A stretch of 35,237 bases of DNA from Pseudideonella sakaiensis (GCF_001293525.1 NZ_BBYR01000066.1:1-35237); one strand, 5' to 3'; positions 7,503 through 15,987 are shown, counted from the stretch's first letter. Made by a program: numbers and translations. Notes: a model not told the origin generated them from the letters alone.

Positions 7503-8287
7503 CGACGTTGCAGCTGCAGCGCGACGGGGGAGTCGCGACCATCGTCCTGGACCGACCCGGAACGAAGAACGCGCTCGACGTCGAGATGACCGACGAGCTG
7601 ACCGCCTGCCTGCGGGACCTGCAGCGCGACGAGGACGTGAAGGCCCTGGTGCTGACCGGTGCCGGCGGCGACTTCTGCGCCGGCGGCGACGTCAAGGGCA
7701 TGGGCCGCAGCGGCCCGCGCAACCCCGAGCAGCGCCGCGCCGCGATGACCCGCTACCGCGAGCTGACGCTCGCGCTGCTGGGGCTCGACAAGCCGCTGGT
7801 GGCCGCGCTCGACGGCGTCGCCTACGGTGCCGGCATGAGCATGGCGCTGACGGCCGACATCGTGCTGGTCAGCAGCCGCGTGCGGCTGGCGATGGTCTTC
7901 CACCGCATCGGCCTCGTGCCGGACCTCGGCGCCTGGTACACCCTGCCGCGCGTGGTGGGCCTGCAGCGGGCCAAGGAGCTGGTCTTCTCCGCGCGCGAGG
8001 TCGGCGCCGAGGAGGCGCTGCGCATGGGCCTGGCGCTGGAGGTGCTGGCGCCCGAGGCGCTGCTGCCGCGTGCGCAGGCGATCGCGCAGAGCTTCGCCGG
8101 CGCCTCGGCCACGGCGATGAGCCTGAGCAAGAAGGCGCTGCAGGCCTCGCTGCAGAGCGAGCTGCCGACCATGCTCGACCTCGAGGCCCTGGCCCAGCCG
8201 ATCGCCGCCGGCAGCGAGTACGCCGCCGAGGCCGTCCGCCGTTTCGCGGCGAAGGAGCCGGCGCAGTTCCGCTGGCCGTCCGCCTGA
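7499..8287 (+). CDS. Crotonase-fold enoyl-CoA isomerase (PaaG-like)
   Basis: A 262-residue crotonase. The oxyanion-hole segments are CAGGDVKG (60-67) and YGAGMS (109-114). Both hydratase glutamates are absent (GAGMSMALTAD; LAMVFHRIG), while Asp142 in LVPDLG is present, as in PaaG isomerases. It is a paralogue of the 1773-2579 protein, with the Asp at the same position. The likely reaction is shifting a double bond in an unsaturated acyl-CoA before hydration by the MaoC protein encoded next. It is translationally coupled to the DUF7064 gene through an ATGA overlap. Confidence 0.88.
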   Translation: MTTLQLQRDGGVATIVLDRPGTKNALDVEMTDELTACLRDLQRDEDVKALVLTGAGGDFCAGGDVKGMGRSGPRNPEQRRAAMTRYRELTLALLGLDKPLVAALDGVAYGAGMSMALTADIVLVSSRVRLAMVFHRIGLVPDLGAWYTLPRVVGLQRAKELVFSAREVGAEEALRMGLALEVLAPEALLPRAQAIAQSFAGASATAMSLSKKALQASLQSELPTMLDLEALAQPIAAGSEYAAEAVRRFAAKEPAQFRWPSA

Positions 8288-8312
8288 CCTCCCCACCCGA
8301 CCCCGACCACCC

Positions 8313-9179
8313 ATGCTCGACTACGAGAAGACCCGCGCCTGGCGCTCCGCCGACACGCGCCACGCCTACACCGCCAAGGACACCATCCTCTACGCCCTCG
8401 GGCTGGGCATCGGTGCCGACGCGCTGGACCCGAAGCAGCTGCGCTTCACCTACGAGAAGGACCTGGTCGCGCTGCCGACCATGGCCGCCGTGCTGGCCTC
8501 GCCCGGTGCCTGGATGCGCGAGCGCACCGAGCTCGGCATCGACTTCCTGAAGCTGGTGCACGGCGAGCAGGGCGTGGTCCTGCACGCGCCGCTGCCGGCC
8601 GCGGCCACCCTGGTCGGCCGCAGCCGGGTCGTGCGCGTCGTGGACAAGGGGGAGGGGAGGGGCGCGGTGCTGCACGTCGAGAAGACCCTGGCGGACGAGG
8701 CCAGCGGGCAGCTGATCGCGACCGCCGAGCAGGTGCTCTTCCTGCGTGGCAACGGCGGCTTCTCGGCCCACGGCGGCGGCGACGCGCCGGCACCGGCCCT
8801 GCCGGCCACGCCGGAGACGCCGCCCGACCTCGTCGTCGAGCTGCCGACGCGTCCGGACGCGGCGCTGCTGTACCGGCTCTCGGGCGACCTCAATCCGCTG
8901 CACGTGGACCCCGCGGTCGCCGCCAGGGCCGGCTTCCCGAAGCCGATCCTGCACGGGCTGGCCACCTACGGCACCGCCTGCCACGGCATCGTGAAGGCGT
9001 TCTGCGAGTACGACCCGTCGCGCCTGACCTCGATCCGGGCGCGGCTGTCGTCGCCGGTGTTCCCCGGCGAGACGATCCGCCTGGAATGCTGGCGCCTGCC
9101 TGACGGGGTGGTCGCCTTCCGTGGCCGTGTGGCCGAGCGCGACGTGGTCGTGCTGTCCCACGGCAGGGCCACGCTGTGA
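8313..9179 (+). CDS. MaoC / MFE-2-type enoyl-CoA hydratase 2 (double hot-dog)
   Basis: At 288 residues it has the length of a double hot-dog (R)-specific hydratase. The second hot-dog carries the hydratase-2 signature LSGDLNPLHVDP (about residues 188-199), followed by GFPKPILHGLATYG, so the Asp/His catalytic pair is present. It would hydrate a trans-2-enoyl-CoA to the (3R)-hydroxyacyl-CoA. The N-terminal half (YEKDLVALPTMAAVL) is the typical degenerate substrate-binding hot-dog. It lies 25 bases after the isomerase, with a C-rich gap, and overlaps the next gene by GTGA. This hydratase could supply the (R)-hydroxyacyl-CoA for the SDR or for the aldolase. Confidence 0.9.
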   Translation: MLDYEKTRAWRSADTRHAYTAKDTILYALGLGIGADALDPKQLRFTYEKDLVALPTMAAVLASPGAWMRERTELGIDFLKLVHGEQGVVLHAPLPAAATLVGRSRVVRVVDKGEGRGAVLHVEKTLADEASGQLIATAEQVLFLRGNGGFSAHGGGDAPAPALPATPETPPDLVVELPTRPDAALLYRLSGDLNPLHVDPAVAARAGFPKPILHGLATYGTACHGIVKAFCEYDPSRLTSIRARLSSPVFPGETIRLECWRLPDGVVAFRGRVAERDVVVLSHGRATL

Positions 9180-10159
9180 GCCTGCCGGCGGCGATGCGCG
9201 CCTGGCGGGTCGAGGCGATCACCGAGGCCGGCGACATGCAGCGGCGCGAGATCGCCGTGCCCGTCCCGTCGCCCGACCAGTACCTGGTGGCGGTGGAAGC
9301 GGCGGGCCTCGCCTTCGGCGACACGCTGCTGGTGCGCGGCAAGTACCAGGTCAAGCCGCCGCTGCCGTTCACGCCCGGCTCCGAGATCGTCGGCAGGATC
9401 GTCGGCGGCGACGGCGGGCCCCTGGCGGTCGGCACGCGCATCGCGAGTTCCTGCCCCCACGGCGGCTTCGCCGACTACGCGCTGTGCCCGCGCAACGCCG
9501 CCTGGGCGATCGGCGACGAGGTGGCCGCCGGGGCCGCGCTCGCCCTGCGCAGCAACTACGCTACCTCGCTGTTCGCACTGCGCCATGCCGCCCGGTTGCG
9601 CGGCGGCGAGACGCTGCTCGTGCATGCCGGCGCCGGCGGCGTCGGCAGTGCCGCGGTGCAGCTCGGCAAGCTGATGGGGGCACGGGTGCTCGCGACCGCC
9701 GGCGGTCCAGACAAGGTCCGGGCCTGCCGGGCCGCCGGGGCCGACGAGGCGTTCGACTACGACGGCCAGGACTGGGTGGCCGAGGTCCGGCGCCGGGTGC
9801 CGGACGGCATCGACGTGGTCGTCGACCCGGTCGGCGGCGAGGTGGGCGTGCAGAGCCTGCGCTGCCTCGGTTTCGGGGCGCGCTACCTGGTGATCGGCTT
9901 CGCCGGCGGCAGCCTGACCGCGCTTCCCGCGAACCGGCTGCTGCTGCACAACGCGAGCGCGATCGGCGTGCTGTGGGGCGAGGTGCGCCGGCGCGACCCC
10001 GGGCTCGCCGCCGAGCTCACGCGCGAGATCTACGGCTGGCACGCCGAAGGCCGGCTGCAGCCGCTGGTCGACCGCGGCGTCGACTTCGAGCAGGCGCCCG
10101 CCGCGCTGGCGGCCCTCGGCGGGCGCACCAGCATCGGAAAGGTCTGGCTCGACCTCTAG
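9176..10159 (+). CDS. Zinc-free MDR: NADPH:quinone oxidoreductase-like reductase
   Basis: A 327-residue medium-chain reductase/dehydrogenase with no zinc-ligand cysteines in the GroES-like domain (AGLAFGDTLLVRGKYQ) and a Rossmann motif HAGAGGVGSAAVQLGK at about 150-165, as in the quinone oxidoreductase and enoyl reductase group. In this context NADPH-dependent reduction of an enoyl-CoA or enone is more likely than quinone reduction; that is inference. The GTG start at 9176 overlaps the MaoC stop. A second member of the same family is encoded at 19129-20112. Confidence 0.86.
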   Translation: MSLPAAMRAWRVEAITEAGDMQRREIAVPVPSPDQYLVAVEAAGLAFGDTLLVRGKYQVKPPLPFTPGSEIVGRIVGGDGGPLAVGTRIASSCPHGGFADYALCPRNAAWAIGDEVAAGAALALRSNYATSLFALRHAARLRGGETLLVHAGAGGVGSAAVQLGKLMGARVLATAGGPDKVRACRAAGADEAFDYDGQDWVAEVRRRVPDGIDVVVDPVGGEVGVQSLRCLGFGARYLVIGFAGGSLTALPANRLLLHNASAIGVLWGEVRRRDPGLAAELTREIYGWHAEGRLQPLVDRGVDFEQAPAALAALGGRTSIGKVWLDL

Positions 10160-10192
10160 CGCCTCCAGCGCCCCGCCATCGCCTCCAGCGCC
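10160..10192. repeat. Short direct repeat in an intergenic gap
   Basis: CGCCTCCAGCGCC occurs at 10160-10172 and again at 10180-10192, immediately after the reductase stop and before the crotonase at 10239. It is a 13-base tandem-type duplication in an otherwise featureless 79-base gap. There is no T-run to suggest a terminator. Confidence 0.5.
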
Positions 10193-10238
10193 GGGCCTGT
10201 GCGTCCGGCGGTCCTTCTCTCCACACCGGAGCCTGCTC

Positions 10239-11051
10239 ATGTCGGAATTCGAAGCGCCCGTTGCCGAAGACCCGGAGACCGTCGTCACGCTGCGCCGCGA
10301 GGGCGAGCACGTCGCGATCGTCACGCTGAACCGTCCTCGGTCCCGCAACGCCGTCAGCACGGCGCTGACGCGCGGCCTCGCCGCGCGGGTCCGCGCCGTG
10401 GAGGACGACCCGTCGATCCGGGTCGCGATCCTCACCGGCGCGGGCACGCAGGCGTTCTGCGCCGGTGCCGACCTCAAGGAGATGTCGGCGGGCGCGACCT
10501 ACGCGCAGCGCTCCACGCCCGATGGCGGCTTCGCCGGCTTCGTGTTCGCGCCTCGGCGCAAGCTGTGGATCGCCGCCGTCAACGGCGCCGCGGTGGCCGG
10601 CGGCTTCGAGCTGATGCTGGCCTGCGACATGGCGGTGGCCTCGCGCGCGGCGATCTTCGGGCTGCCCGAGGTCAAGCGGGGGCTGGCGGCGACGGCGGGC
10701 GGCATCTACCGCCTGCCGCGGCGCGTGCCGCGCGGCATCGCGCTGGAGATGATCGCGACCGGCGAGCCCATCGACGCGGCGCGCGCGCAGGCGCTGGGCC
10801 TGGTCAACCACGTGGTCGATCCGGACCAGGTGCTGGAGACCGCGGTACGGATCGCACGCCAGGTCGGCGCCAACGCCCCACTGGCGGTCGCGCTGAGCCT
10901 CGAGCTGGCGCGGCGCGCGGACGAGCTGGACGACGTCACCTTGCGCGGGCTCGCGCGCGAGGTCACCGAGCGCATCCATGCCAGCGAGGATGCGAAGGAA
11001 GGGCCGCTCGCCTTCGCCGAGCGGCGACAGCCGGTCTGGCGGGGCCGCTGA
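10239..11051 (+). CDS. Enoyl-CoA hydratase (crotonase with both catalytic Glu)
   Basis: A 270-residue crotonase. Oxyanion hole: CAGADLKE (74-81) and AVAGG (118-122). Glu124 in GGFELMLACD and Glu144 in GLPEVKRG match the two catalytic glutamates of enoyl-CoA hydratase, so this one should be a true hydratase making (3S)-hydroxyacyl-CoA. The ATG at 10239 follows CACACCGGAGCC. It begins 79 bases after the reductase but is probably still read from the same operon, since no promoter or operator copy is seen in the gap. Confidence 0.9.
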   Translation: MSEFEAPVAEDPETVVTLRREGEHVAIVTLNRPRSRNAVSTALTRGLAARVRAVEDDPSIRVAILTGAGTQAFCAGADLKEMSAGATYAQRSTPDGGFAGFVFAPRRKLWIAAVNGAAVAGGFELMLACDMAVASRAAIFGLPEVKRGLAATAGGIYRLPRRVPRGIALEMIATGEPIDAARAQALGLVNHVVDPDQVLETAVRIARQVGANAPLAVALSLELARRADELDDVTLRGLAREVTERIHASEDAKEGPLAFAERRQPVWRGR

Positions 11052-11053
11052 GC

Positions 11054-11812
11054 ATGGTCGCCACCTCCGGCAGCGGGGCGTTCGTGCGGCGGGAGGACGC
11101 CGGCGGCGTCTGCACGCTGACGCTCAACCGGCCCGACAAGCTCAATGCGATCGATCCGGCCCTGTTCGACACGCTCGCCGAACATCTGCGCGAGCTGCAG
11201 CAGGACACGTCCGACCTCGGCGTGATCGTGCTGCGCGGCGCGGGCCGCAGCTTCTGCGCCGGGGTCGACCTGGGCGGCGTCGGCGGCGTCGACCTGGCGG
11301 GCCTGCGCCACCAGTCGCGCACGCTGGAGGTCTTCGGGCAATTGCCGCAGATCGTGATCGCGGCGGTGCACGGGCACTGCTTCACCGGCGGCCTGGAACT
11401 GGCTTTGGCCGCCGACTGGATCGTCGCGGCCGAGTCGGCCCGCTTCGGCGACACCCATGGCAAGTACGGCCTGGTGCCCGCCTGGGGCATGACGCAGCGC
11501 CTGCCGCGGCGCATCGGCGCGGCGCGCGCGCTGGAGCTGATGGCGACCTCGCGTCGGCTGGACGGGCGCGAGGCCGAGCGCATCGGGCTGGCGAACTGCT
11601 GCGTCGCGGACGACCAGCTGGACGCGACCGTCGCGGCGCTGGCCGCGGAGATCCTCGCCAACGCTCGCCACAGCAACGCCGCCAGCAAGCGGCTGCTGCG
11701 GGAGTCCGACGGCATGCGGCTGTCGGACGGCCTCGCGCACGAGCAGTTCCGCTCGCCGGGCTCGCAGCCGCGGAACTGGCTCAGTCCTTGGCGATCTTCC
11801 GCTCGCGGATGA
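11054..11812 (+). CDS. Enoyl-CoA hydratase/isomerase-family protein
   Basis: A 252-residue crotonase whose ATG at 11054 comes two bases after the previous stop. Glu115 in GGLELALAAD is present, but the second hydratase Glu is replaced (FGDTHGKYGLVPAWG), a pattern of a separate crotonase subgroup whose reaction is not fixed. It is the last gene of the plus-strand operon. Its final codons overlap the 3' end of the convergent Bug gene by 32 bases, and the last residues (NWLSPWRSSARG) do not resemble the family. The original stop may have been lost and the protein extended into the opposite gene. Confidence 0.85.
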   Translation: MVATSGSGAFVRREDAGGVCTLTLNRPDKLNAIDPALFDTLAEHLRELQQDTSDLGVIVLRGAGRSFCAGVDLGGVGGVDLAGLRHQSRTLEVFGQLPQIVIAAVHGHCFTGGLELALAADWIVAAESARFGDTHGKYGLVPAWGMTQRLPRRIGAARALELMATSRRLDGREAERIGLANCCVADDQLDATVAALAAEILANARHSNAASKRLLRESDGMRLSDGLAHEQFRSPGSQPRNWLSPWRSSARG

Positions 11813-12746
11813 CCTCGGCCCAGCTGCGGGACTCCTCGGTGACACGGGCCTGGAAGGCGACGGCGCCGATGGCGACGGGCTGGACGCCGATGGTCGTCAG
11901 CTGCGCGCGCACCGGTGCGGTCGCCAGCGCCGCCAGCAGGGCCGACTCGATCCGGCCGAGGACGGCCGGGTCGGTCTTCGCCGGCGCCAGCAGGCCGAAC
12001 CACGCGTCGAGCGCGAACCCCGGCAGCGTGTCGCCGATCGGCGGCACGCCCGGCACCAGCGGCGTCGGCCGCGCGGCCGCCACGCCGAGCAGGCGGATGC
12101 GGCCGGCCTCGACCTGGCCTTTCAGCGCGGCGTTCAAGGTCGTCATCACGCAGGCCACTTCTCCGGAGCTGACGGCCAGCTGCGCGGGGCCGCCGCCGGT
12201 GTACGGGACGTGGAGCAGCTGGATCCCGGCCTCGCGCGCGAAGCGCTCCATCGCCAGGTGGCCGAGCGAGCCGACGCCGCCGGCCGAGGCGTAGGCGAGC
12301 GGTCGCGACTGCTGCCGCGCATGGGCCACCAGCCCGCGCACGTCGGTGGCCGGGAGGTCCGCGTTGCAGATCAGCACCAGCGGCGCGGTCGCGGCGACGA
12401 CCAGCGGCGCCAGGTCCGCCATCGCGTAGCCGGTGTCGCGGGCGATCAGCGGGTTGATCAGCACCGCGTTGTTGTTCAACAGCAGCGTGCTGCCGTCGGG
12501 CTTGCCGCGCGCCACCTGCGCCGAGCCCACCGAGCCGGCCGCGCCGGGCTTGTAGTCGACGATCACGGTACGGCCGAGCAGCGCCTGCAGGGCCGGCTGC
12601 AGCGCCCGCGCGACGCCGTCGTTCGTGCCGCCGGGCGGGGTCGGCACGACGATGCGCAGCGGCGTCGCGTCGTCGGCCCTGGCCGCCGGGAGTCCGAGGA
12701 ACGTCAACGCGGCCAGGGCCGTGCGGCGAGAAGGGTGTCGATTCAT
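11781..12746 (-). CDS. Bug-family periplasmic solute-binding receptor (tripartite tricarboxylate transporter type)
   Basis: A 321-residue protein with a short N-terminal export signal (RRTALAALTFLGLPAARA, cleavage near ARA-DD), then the Bug-family opening PLRIVVPTPPGGTNDGVAR and the conserved GAAGSVGSAQVARGKPDG. Such proteins bind carboxylates in the periplasm, usually for a TctAB-type permease; none is encoded in the window. The ATG at 12746 has AGGAGA upstream and overlaps the stop of the CoA-transferase remnant (ATGA). The gene is likely expressed from the promoter region around operator site 2. Confidence 0.88.
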   Translation of the reverse strand: MNRHPSRRTALAALTFLGLPAARADDATPLRIVVPTPPGGTNDGVARALQPALQALLGRTVIVDYKPGAAGSVGSAQVARGKPDGSTLLLNNNAVLINPLIARDTGYAMADLAPLVVAATAPLVLICNADLPATDVRGLVAHARQQSRPLAYASAGGVGSLGHLAMERFAREAGIQLLHVPYTGGGPAQLAVSSGEVACVMTTLNAALKGQVEAGRIRLLGVAAARPTPLVPGVPPIGDTLPGFALDAWFGLLAPAKTDPAVLGRIESALLAALATAPVRAQLTTIGVQPVAIGAVAFQARVTEESRSWAEVIRERKIAKD

Positions 12747-13468
12747 CGGTGTTCTCCTGTCGTGTTCGTCCCGCGGACCGCGTCGAGCGCGCCGGTGGCG
12801 TTCAAGGCCTCGAAGCGTCCTGGCCCGAACCAGGCGGCCAGCCAGTCCAGGGCCGCGGCGCGATCGGCGACCCGCGGGCCGCGCACCGGACCGGCCGGCG
12901 TGCGGCTGAACCGCGGCGCCGGTGCCGGCTGCGTGATGCCGTCGACCTCGACCAGGGCATGCCGTTGCGCCATGTGCGGATGCGCGGCAACCTCGTCCAT
13001 CGCCAGCACCGGCGCGAAGCAGGCGTCGCTGCCTTTGAGCAGCGCGCACCAGTGTGCGCGGGGGCGGCTCCGGAAGCGGTCGGCCAGTGCCTGGTGGAGG
13101 CGGGGCCAGGCTTCGCGGTCGGTGCGGTCTGGCACGAGCGAGGCCGGGATCTCCAGCCGCCGCAGCAGTTCGTCGAAGAAGCGCGTCTCGACGGCCGCGA
13201 CCGAGACCCAGCCGCCGTCCGCGCACGCGTAGACGTTGTAGAAGGGTGCGCCGCCATCGCCGACGTTGCTGCCGCGCGCGGTGCCGATCAGGCCGCCGGC
13301 GAGGCTGCCGTAGTGCATCGTCATCAGCGACAGCGCGCCGTCCACGATGCCGGCGTCGACGACCTGACCCTGGCCGGAGCGGCGCGCCTCGAGCACCGCG
13401 GCCAGCAGCCCGACGACGACTTTCAGGCCGGCCAGCGGGCCGGTGCGTGGAGGCCTGGAGGTGCCCAC
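12743..13468 (-). pseudogene. CaiB/BaiF (alpha-methylacyl-CoA racemase-like) gene with internal deletion
   Basis: From a possible GTG at 13468 the frame reads TGPLAGLKVV, the usual first beta strand of the family, and then jumps straight to GLLAAVLEARRSGQGQVVDA, which belongs in the middle of the protein. Compared with the intact relative at 32885-34021, where GPLRGIRIVE is at residues 17-26 and MGLLAGVL begins at 178, about 150 residues (about 450 bases) are missing. The missing part includes the positions of the racemase His and Asp. The join keeps the frame, and the rest, to GTNTTGEHR, looks normal and overlaps the Bug start. A 241-residue product might be made but could not be an active racemase or transferase. 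Confidence 0.8.
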
Positions 13469-13496
13469 TGTCTGCTGCCCGCGGTGAAGACCGTCA

Positions 13497-13525
13497 TTGT
13501 CACATGGTACAACCATTGATAGCAT
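13497..13525 (+). promoter_or_regulatory. Putative promoter for the CoA-transferase at 13578
   Basis: TTGTCA (13497-13502), a 17-base spacer and TAGCAT (13520-13525). Operator site 2 occupies the spacer. Predicted by eye. Confidence 0.45.
13504..13516. promoter_or_regulatory. Operator site 2 (ATGGTACAACCAT)
   Basis: A palindrome with core GGTACAACC at 13506-13514, between the divergent CoA-transferase remnant and the intact CoA-transferase gene. Same arms as the other seven sites (TGGT...ACCA). Confidence 0.7.
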
Positions 13526-13577
13526 GGGGCGATCCCGAATGGCAAGCCGGCCTCCATCGCCCGGCCCAGGACACCCC

Positions 13578-14729
13578 ATGACCGACCCGACCCCCGATCC
13601 GCTGCACGGCCAGCGCGTGCTCGATTTCACGACCATGATGGCCGGCCCGTACTGCACACGCTTCCTCGCCGACATGGGCGCCGACGTGATCAAGATCGAG
13701 TCGCCGGAAGGCGACTACATCCGCCAGCGCGAACCGCTGCGCGACGGGCACAGCGCCTACTTCGGCCACCTGAACGCCGGCAAGCGCAGCGCCTGCCTCG
13801 ACCTGAAGGATCCCGCTTCGCTGGCCGCGGTGAAGACGCTCGTGCGCAGCTGCGACGTCCTCGTCGAGAACTTCCGGCCCGGCGCGATGCAGCGGCTCGG
13901 CCTGGGCTACGACGAGCTCAAGGCGCTGAACCCGCGGCTGATCTACTGCTCGATCTCCGGCTTCGGCCAGACCGGGCCGGACGCGCAGCGCGCGGCCTAC
14001 GCGCAGATCGTGCAGGCGGCGTCGGGCTTCGAGCTGGCCTTCGCCGGCTACCAGGGCGACGGCACGACCGAGACCCGGCCCGCCAACCAGGCCATCTTCA
14101 CGGCCGACGTGCTGGGCGCGCTGTTCGCCTACGCCGGCATCCTCGCTGCGCTGAACCAGCGGCACGTCACCGGCCTCGGACAGCATGTCGACACCACCCT
14201 GTTCGAGAGCATGCTGCTGCTGATGCCCTACGAGGTGCAGGAGGCGCAGTTCCCGGCGGCCCGCCGCCGACCCGTCTATCCGCCGCTCAAGGCGAGCGAC
14301 GGTTTCGTGATGCTGTCGGCGGTCTCGCCGCGCAACTTCGAGGCCCTGCTCGACGCCATCGGCTTCGACGGCTGGCGCGACGACCCGATGCTCGCCACCG
14401 ACCGCGGGCGCCAGCAGCACTGGGGCGAGGTCATGACACGCGTCGAAGCTTGGACCTCGAGCCGCACCGCGGCCGAGTGCGTGCGGGTGATCGGCGACGC
14501 CGGCGTGCCGATCACGCGCTACGGCAGCGTGCGCGACGCGCTCGCGGAACCCCAGCTGGCGCACCGAGGCAGTCTGGCGACGGTGCACGACGCCGCCGGC
14601 GCGTTCCGGGTGCCGAACCTCCCGTTCAAGCTGTCGGGGGCGCACATTGGCGTGCGCGCCAAGGTGCCGGCGCTGGGCGAGCACACACGGGAGGTGCTGG
14701 ACGAGGCGGCGCGCCTGGCGCGCGCCTGA
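13578..14729 (+). CDS. CaiB/BaiF-family CoA-transferase, catalytic Asp apparently absent
   Basis: A 383-residue class III CoA-transferase-family protein: HGQRVLDFTTMMAGPYCTRFLADMGADVIKIE at the N terminus, then GKRSACLDLK and ENFRPG, and a complete C-terminal part. At the place of the catalytic Asp of formyl-CoA transferase (usually GYD or AYD followed by QAxSG) the sequence is AAYAQIVQAASG, with Ala142. Some family members share this, so it may be a subgroup with a different role rather than a lesion. The ATG at 13578 has CCAGGAC upstream; the frame extends to 13497 but crosses the operator. It is a single-gene unit read from the site 2 promoter and convergent with the dehydrogenase at 14809. 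The 79-base gap between them holds a short GC stem with no T-run. Confidence 0.87.
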   Translation: MTDPTPDPLHGQRVLDFTTMMAGPYCTRFLADMGADVIKIESPEGDYIRQREPLRDGHSAYFGHLNAGKRSACLDLKDPASLAAVKTLVRSCDVLVENFRPGAMQRLGLGYDELKALNPRLIYCSISGFGQTGPDAQRAAYAQIVQAASGFELAFAGYQGDGTTETRPANQAIFTADVLGALFAYAGILAALNQRHVTGLGQHVDTTLFESMLLLMPYEVQEAQFPAARRRPVYPPLKASDGFVMLSAVSPRNFEALLDAIGFDGWRDDPMLATDRGRQQHWGEVMTRVEAWTSSRTAAECVRVIGDAGVPITRYGSVRDALAEPQLAHRGSLATVHDAAGAFRVPNLPFKLSGAHIGVRAKVPALGEHTREVLDEAARLARA

Positions 14730-14808
14730 CGCGGGGGTGCGGCGCTCAGACGCCGCGCGAGGCGTCGACCGGCGCGGCAGGCGCCGCGCTCGGCCATGGC
14801 GCCGGCGC

Positions 14809-15945
14809 TCAGGCCAGCAGCAGCTTGGCGATCATGTTGCGGTGGATCTCCGAGGCACCCTCGTAGATCCGCAGCACGCGCAGGTCGCGGTAGACCCGCT
14901 CGGCGATCGTTCCGCGGCAGTAGCCGGACCCGCCGAAGATCTGCAGCGCCTTGTCCGCCACGCGGCAGGCCGCCTCGGTGCAGATGACCTTGACCATCGA
15001 GGCCTTCAGCCGGGCGTCCTCGCCGCGCTCGGCGCGCCAGACGGCTTCCCACAGCACCATGCGCGCGGCATGCAGGTCCATCGCCATGTCCGCCAGCATG
15101 TGCTGGATCGCCTGGTGCTCGCCCAGGGCCTGGCCAAAGGTCACGCGGGTCTTGGCGTGCTCGATCGCCTGTTCCAGCGCGATCGTCGCCGGGCCGAGCG
15201 CCTGGCAGCCCACGTTCAGCCGGCCCTCGTTCATGCCGGTCATCGCGTAGCGCAGCCCGCGGCCCTCTTCGCCGAGCAGGTGCGAGGCCGGGATGCGGCA
15301 GTCGGTGAAGCTGATCTCGCAGAGGCTGTCGTCCATCCAGCCCATGGTCGTCATCGCCCGGTCGACCTTGAAGCCCGGCGTGGTGGTGTCGAGCAGGAAG
15401 GCCGAGATCCCGTGCTTGCCCTTGCTCCGGTCGGTCGACGCGAGCACGGTGATCGAGTGCGCGTGGTTCGCGTTGGAGATGAAGGTCTTGCTGCCGTTCA
15501 GCACGTAGTGGTCGCCGTCGCGCACGGCCGTCGTCGCCATCTTGGCGGCGTCGGAGCCCGCGTGCGGCTCGGTGATCGCGATGCAGTTGCGCGAGGTGCC
15601 GGCGGCGATGCCCGGCAGCCAGGTCTTCTTGATCTCCTCGGAACCTTCGTCGACGATGATATGCACCCCCGGCCCGAGCGCCGAGCGCACGAACGGCCAG
15701 AACTGCGGCGGCAGGCGCGCGAGCTCGAGCTGGATCGCGGTGCTGGTGATGCGGTCCAGCGGCGTGCCGCCGTAGGCCTCGGGGATCGACATGCCGTAGA
15801 AGCCCATCTCGCGCAGCGCGGTCTCGACCTCGTCCGGAACGACGCCCGTCGCGTGGTACGCGGGCTCCAGCTTGAGCAGGCGCTCGACCACGGCGCGGGT
15901 GGCCTGCTGCATCTCCGCAGCGTCGGGGGGAAGGTTGAAGTCCAT
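14809..15945 (-). CDS. Acyl-CoA dehydrogenase
   Basis: A complete 378-residue acyl-CoA dehydrogenase. FAD/substrate motifs ITEPHAGSD and NGSKTFISNA are in the middle domain, IFGGSGY lies near the C terminus, and the catalytic base is Glu362 in IYEGASEIHRN, as in short/medium-chain enzymes. It oxidises an acyl-CoA to the 2-enoyl-CoA and passes electrons to ETF. Only one complete acyl-CoA dehydrogenase is present in the window, because the other (6091) is destroyed. It is transcribed alone from a strong-looking promoter at 15986-16014 that is overlapped by operator site 3. Confidence 0.93.
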   Translation of the reverse strand: MDFNLPPDAAEMQQATRAVVERLLKLEPAYHATGVVPDEVETALREMGFYGMSIPEAYGGTPLDRITSTAIQLELARLPPQFWPFVRSALGPGVHIIVDEGSEEIKKTWLPGIAAGTSRNCIAITEPHAGSDAAKMATTAVRDGDHYVLNGSKTFISNANHAHSITVLASTDRSKGKHGISAFLLDTTTPGFKVDRAMTTMGWMDDSLCEISFTDCRIPASHLLGEEGRGLRYAMTGMNEGRLNVGCQALGPATIALEQAIEHAKTRVTFGQALGEHQAIQHMLADMAMDLHAARMVLWEAVWRAERGEDARLKASMVKVICTEAACRVADKALQIFGGSGYCRGTIAERVYRDLRVLRIYEGASEIHRNMIAKLLLA

Positions 15946-15966
15946 GGGAGGCCGGTTGCCTTACAT

Positions 15967-15987
15967 TTCATTGGTAGTACCGATGAA
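15967..15987. promoter_or_regulatory. Operator site 3 (extended 21-base palindrome)
   Basis: TTCATTGGT at the left and ACCGATGAA at the right flank a 3-base centre; only one arm position is mismatched. The core GGTAGTACC is at 15973-15981. It overlaps the -10 box of the dehydrogenase promoter and also lies upstream of the epoxide hydrolase remnant. Confidence 0.72.

Noticed and set aside
8288-8312. A C-rich gap before the MaoC gene, as a regulatory element
   Set aside because: Only 25 bases with no repeat or stem; simple spacer.
14739-14756. A GCGGCG-CTCAGA-CGCCGC stem-loop between convergent genes, as a terminator
   Set aside because: The stem is six pairs with no following T-run, and such stems are common in GC-rich sequence.
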